7,518 nt of DNA from an uncultured Bacilli bacterium. GTDB lineage: Bacteria; Bacillota_I; Bacilli_A; ML615J-28; CAG-313. The DNA is taken from positions 1 through 7,518 of the forward strand of contig CANQWZ010000065.1 of assembly GCA_947627685.1 (NCBI GenBank), read 5' to 3'. A program made the translations under genes and the position numbers. Below the pieces are notes generated by a model. It was not told the origin of the DNA and did not search any database. It saw only the letters and a program-made list of their open reading frames with translations. Shown piece by piece: positions 5,607 to 7,518 of this stretch. How positions within the stretch are numbered: the stretch's first letter is position 1; each line of letters starts with the position of its first letter.

Positions 5607-7297
5607 TTGATAATTTAATTAGTAGATATGAATCCGTTAAATTGTATAATTATAAACAAGTAGGTAAAAAAATGCCTAATAGTGTTTATTATGATGAGTT
5701 AGATAAATGTCAAAAAAATCTCGGTGTGTTAAAATGTAATTATCATGATGAAACAGGAAGATTGTTACAAATATATTCTGAAAAGGATAATCATGCATTA
5801 ATAATTGCTAGTACAGGATCTGGTAAAACTACGTCAGGGGCAATTCCCATTATTTATTCAAATGCAAAGATGGCAACCAAAAAATCAATGATAATATCAG
5901 ATCCTAAAGGTGAATTATATAGAAATACATCTAAAGTTTTAGAAAATGAAGGTTATCGTATTTTAGTTTTTAATTTTAGAGATTATAATCATTCTGAGGG
6001 TTGGAATCCCCTAACTAAAATTTATAAATTATATAAATCTATTCATAAAGTTGATGAAATCAAAGAAATCAAAGAGGATGCTAAAGTATTATATAAATAT
6101 AAAAATAAGATTTACAATAGTTATGCAAATGTTGCATCTGAAATAGAAAAGCATAAAAATATTGCTTTAGGTGAAACTTTGAATGAAATTGATAAAATTA
6201 CCGAAATTACAATTCCTATTAAAAATCAAAAAGATCCATATTGGGAACAAGCAGCAAGGTCACTTTTAAAAAGTTTTTTGTTAGCAGGACTAGAAGATAG
6301 TATGCCTGAAACTAAGTGTCCTGTAGTTTCAAAACTTATTACGGAAGAAACATATTCTTTTTCAACAATTAATTCACTTATGAAAGTTTTTGCAGTCGAT
6401 TCTAGACTTCCAGATAGTGGATATTTTTTGGAACGTTCTAACGAATCTTTAGCAAAACAACTATTTATCGCAACAATGCCAATAGATGTTAAAACAACTT
6501 TTCAGTGTGTGAAAAGTTGTTTAGAAGCTGCTCTATCTGTATTTAGAGAAACTACAGTAAAATATATTACAAATTGTAATACATTTGATTTTAGTGTTTT
6601 AACTGAAGATAAACCAGTTGCATTATACATTATTTATCGTGATGAAATTACGTTACATTATCAAATAATAAGTTTGTTAATTCAAGAAATATATATATAT
6701 TTAATAAATCATGCTAATAAACAGCCAAATGGAAAAAGAAAAATACCAATATATTTTCTTCTAGAAGAATTTGGAAATTTTCCATCGTTTCCATCGTTTG
6801 AAAATAGTATATCTATTTCGGCCGGTAGGAACATCTTTTTCATATTAATTTTACAATCATATGCTCAACTTAATGCCATATATGGGGCACAAATTGCGGA
6901 AATCATAAAGGATAATTTAAACATTCATATATTTTTAGGATCAAATAATCCAAATACTATTTCCGAGTTTTCTAAAGAATGTGGTTCTTATACTAGAATA
7001 TCACCATTTTCGGTTTTAAAGGGGTTTGGTGATAATACGAATAGTTTTGAAATGGAAACCATTCCAGTAATAACCAAAAGTTCTCTTGTAACATTAAAAC
7101 CAGGGGAATGCATTGTTACTGAGGCAAATTGTGGATATGTATTATTTTCAATGTTGGAAAGATATTATCAATGCAAAGAATTTAGTAATTTACCTTTAGC
7201 AGATATTAATAATTATAAAAGTGCTATAGATATTTTGGATAGACGTTATATATATGAAGGTAATATTAAAAAATCTAAATATAATGATTATTTTTAA
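5603..7297 (+). CDS. VirD4/TraG-family type IV coupling-protein ATPase, without N-terminal membrane anchor
   Basis: This 564-aa protein has the VirD4/TraG NTPase layout. Walker A ASTGSGKTT is at residues 69-77 (Lys75), with SDPKGELY at 99-106, GWNPLTKI at 133-140 and a WEQAARSLLKSFLLAG block from 214. Walker B YFLLEEFGN is at 384-392 (Glu388, Glu389), followed by SAGRNIFFILILQSYAQL at 406-423 and a C-terminal LKPGE...ERYY segment. Family members are hexameric ATPases that deliver DNA-protein substrates to type IV secretion channels. The two N-terminal membrane helices usual in VirD4 are missing, so it is either soluble or docked on a membrane partner, as reported for TraJ of pIP501. The start ATG 5603 overlaps the previous stop as ATGA, with GAGGTG at 5592-5597, so translation is probably coupled. 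The stop lies one base before the right IS end, leaving slight doubt about C-terminal trimming. No relaxase or VirB4 is present. Confidence 0.88.
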   Translation: MIDNLISRYESVKLYNYKQVGKKMPNSVYYDELDKCQKNLGVLKCNYHDETGRLLQIYSEKDNHALIIASTGSGKTTSGAIPIIYSNAKMATKKSMIISDPKGELYRNTSKVLENEGYRILVFNFRDYNHSEGWNPLTKIYKLYKSIHKVDEIKEIKEDAKVLYKYKNKIYNSYANVASEIEKHKNIALGETLNEIDKITEITIPIKNQKDPYWEQAARSLLKSFLLAGLEDSMPETKCPVVSKLITEETYSFSTINSLMKVFAVDSRLPDSGYFLERSNESLAKQLFIATMPIDVKTTFQCVKSCLEAALSVFRETTVKYITNCNTFDFSVLTEDKPVALYIIYRDEITLHYQIISLLIQEIYIYLINHANKQPNGKRKIPIYFLLEEFGNFPSFPSFENSISISAGRNIFFILILQSYAQLNAIYGAQIAEIIKDNLNIHIFLGSNNPNTISEFSKECGSYTRISPFSVLKGFGDNTNSFEMETIPVITKSSLVTLKPGECIVTEANCGYVLFSMLERYYQCKEFSNLPLADINNYKSAIDILDRRYIYEGNIKKSKYNDYF

Positions 7298-7298
7298 T

Positions 7299-7356
7299 TG
7301 AAGTGAACCTAAAATGTTAGACAAAAAGTTTAACAAGGAGGGTTCATTTTTTTATG
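7299..7356 (+). mobile_element. Remnant of the same IS3-family left end, inverted relative to the copy at 1-74
   Basis: The 58 bases match the reverse complement of 16-74 with three differences: a C-to-T change near the start, A5 instead of A6 after GTTAGAC, and T7 instead of T6-A before the ATG. The ribosome-binding site AAGGAGGG and the orfA ATG (7354) are preserved, but the match stops at that ATG. The following frame hits a stop after 13 codons and does not read as OrfA. This is therefore a truncated end, not a working element, unless rearranged beyond the window. Confidence 0.75.
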
Positions 7357-7518
7357 TTTGAAATCTGTAGCAATAGAAGGATAACTATTTGAGAATGTAT
7401 TATACAATAATCAGAAAGCTATTTTAAAAGATGCTAGTTTTCTGTCAATATCTTTGCATTTTTACAAAATTATTTATAATTATAAGCATAATTATTTTGT
7501 TGTTTAGAACGATAAAAA
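7357..7518. other. Non-coding flank after the IS remnant
   Basis: No gene is seen on either strand. It contains minus-strand promoter-like hexamers and a small AT hairpin (7476-7483 with 7488-7495, loop AAGC). It does not resemble the interior of an IS3 element or the left spacer at 75-212. Confidence 0.5.
7421..7448 (-). promoter_or_regulatory. Possible leftward promoter facing the IS remnant and the virD4-like 3' end
   Basis: On the minus strand a perfect TTGACA (7448-7443) is followed after 16 bases by TAAAAT (7426-7421). A separate TATAAT lies further along at 7404-7399. Transcription would run through the IS remnant into the virD4-like gene in antisense. In DNA this AT-rich such hexamers also arise by chance. 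Confidence 0.3.

Noticed and set aside
5603..7297. Evidence for a complete conjugative element
   Set aside because: Only a coupling-protein-like ATPase is present; no relaxase, VirB4, lytic transglycosylase, integrase or origin of transfer is seen in the window.
7354..7392. A 12-codon reading frame starting at the preserved orfA ATG of the right IS remnant
   Set aside because: It has a good ribosome-binding site, but the peptide is very short, does not resemble OrfA, and arises where the IS match ends.
7476..7495. AT hairpin in the right flank as a terminator
   Set aside because: Eight A-T pairs with a self-palindromic arm and no proper T tract; chance is a sufficient explanation.

Overview
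The window is AT-rich DNA (roughly 27-32% GC by eye) with strong AAAGGAG ribosome-binding sites. The genetic code is standard: Trp is TGG, and TGA ends three of the six genes. This points to a low-GC Bacillota lineage (Bacilli, Lactobacillales or Erysipelotrichia type). It argues against Mycoplasma or Spiroplasma, which read TGA as Trp. Acholeplasma-like lineages cannot be excluded. No rRNA, tRNA, CRISPR array or housekeeping gene is visible, so this is accessory DNA.

Layout. The edges carry two near-identical ends of an IS3-family (IS150-group-like) insertion sequence, in inverted orientation, with IS bodies pointing outward (1-74 on the minus strand, 7299-7356 on the plus strand). Between them lie about 7.2 kb with six genes, all on the plus strand, in two probable transcription units. 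Unit 1 (promoter near 237-242) holds terY (von Willebrand A, MIDAS), a PP2C-type phosphatase with an extra N-terminal helical region, and a protein kinase. This is the TerY phosphorylation triad predicted in Ter stress-response and conflict systems. Unit 2 (promoter near 3373-3378) holds a ClpP-family serine peptidase with a complete catalytic triad, a 537-aa protein that I read as a degenerate Lon-like AAA+ protein behind a Sel1-like repeat, and a VirD4/TraG-type ATPase without membrane anchors. The three genes of unit 2 overlap end to start, so they are probably translationally coupled.

How the genes might work together (inference). The kinase and phosphatase would set the phosphorylation state of a target presented through the vWA protein. 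The ClpP-like peptidase would degrade substrates, with the pseudo-AAA+ protein as adaptor or scaffold. The VirD4-like ATPase would move DNA or protein. The two units share an upstream TGCTGACAA box, a TATAAT and an equally spaced GAAAGGAG, which suggests co-regulation. They differ in GATC density and probably in codon use, which suggests separate ancestry. No relaxase, VirB4 or channel gene is in the window, so conjugation is not shown.

Other oddities: a G8 tract and a 17-bp perfect hairpin between terY and the phosphatase gene, an unclear start codon for clpP, and a VirD4-like gene that stops one base before the right IS end.
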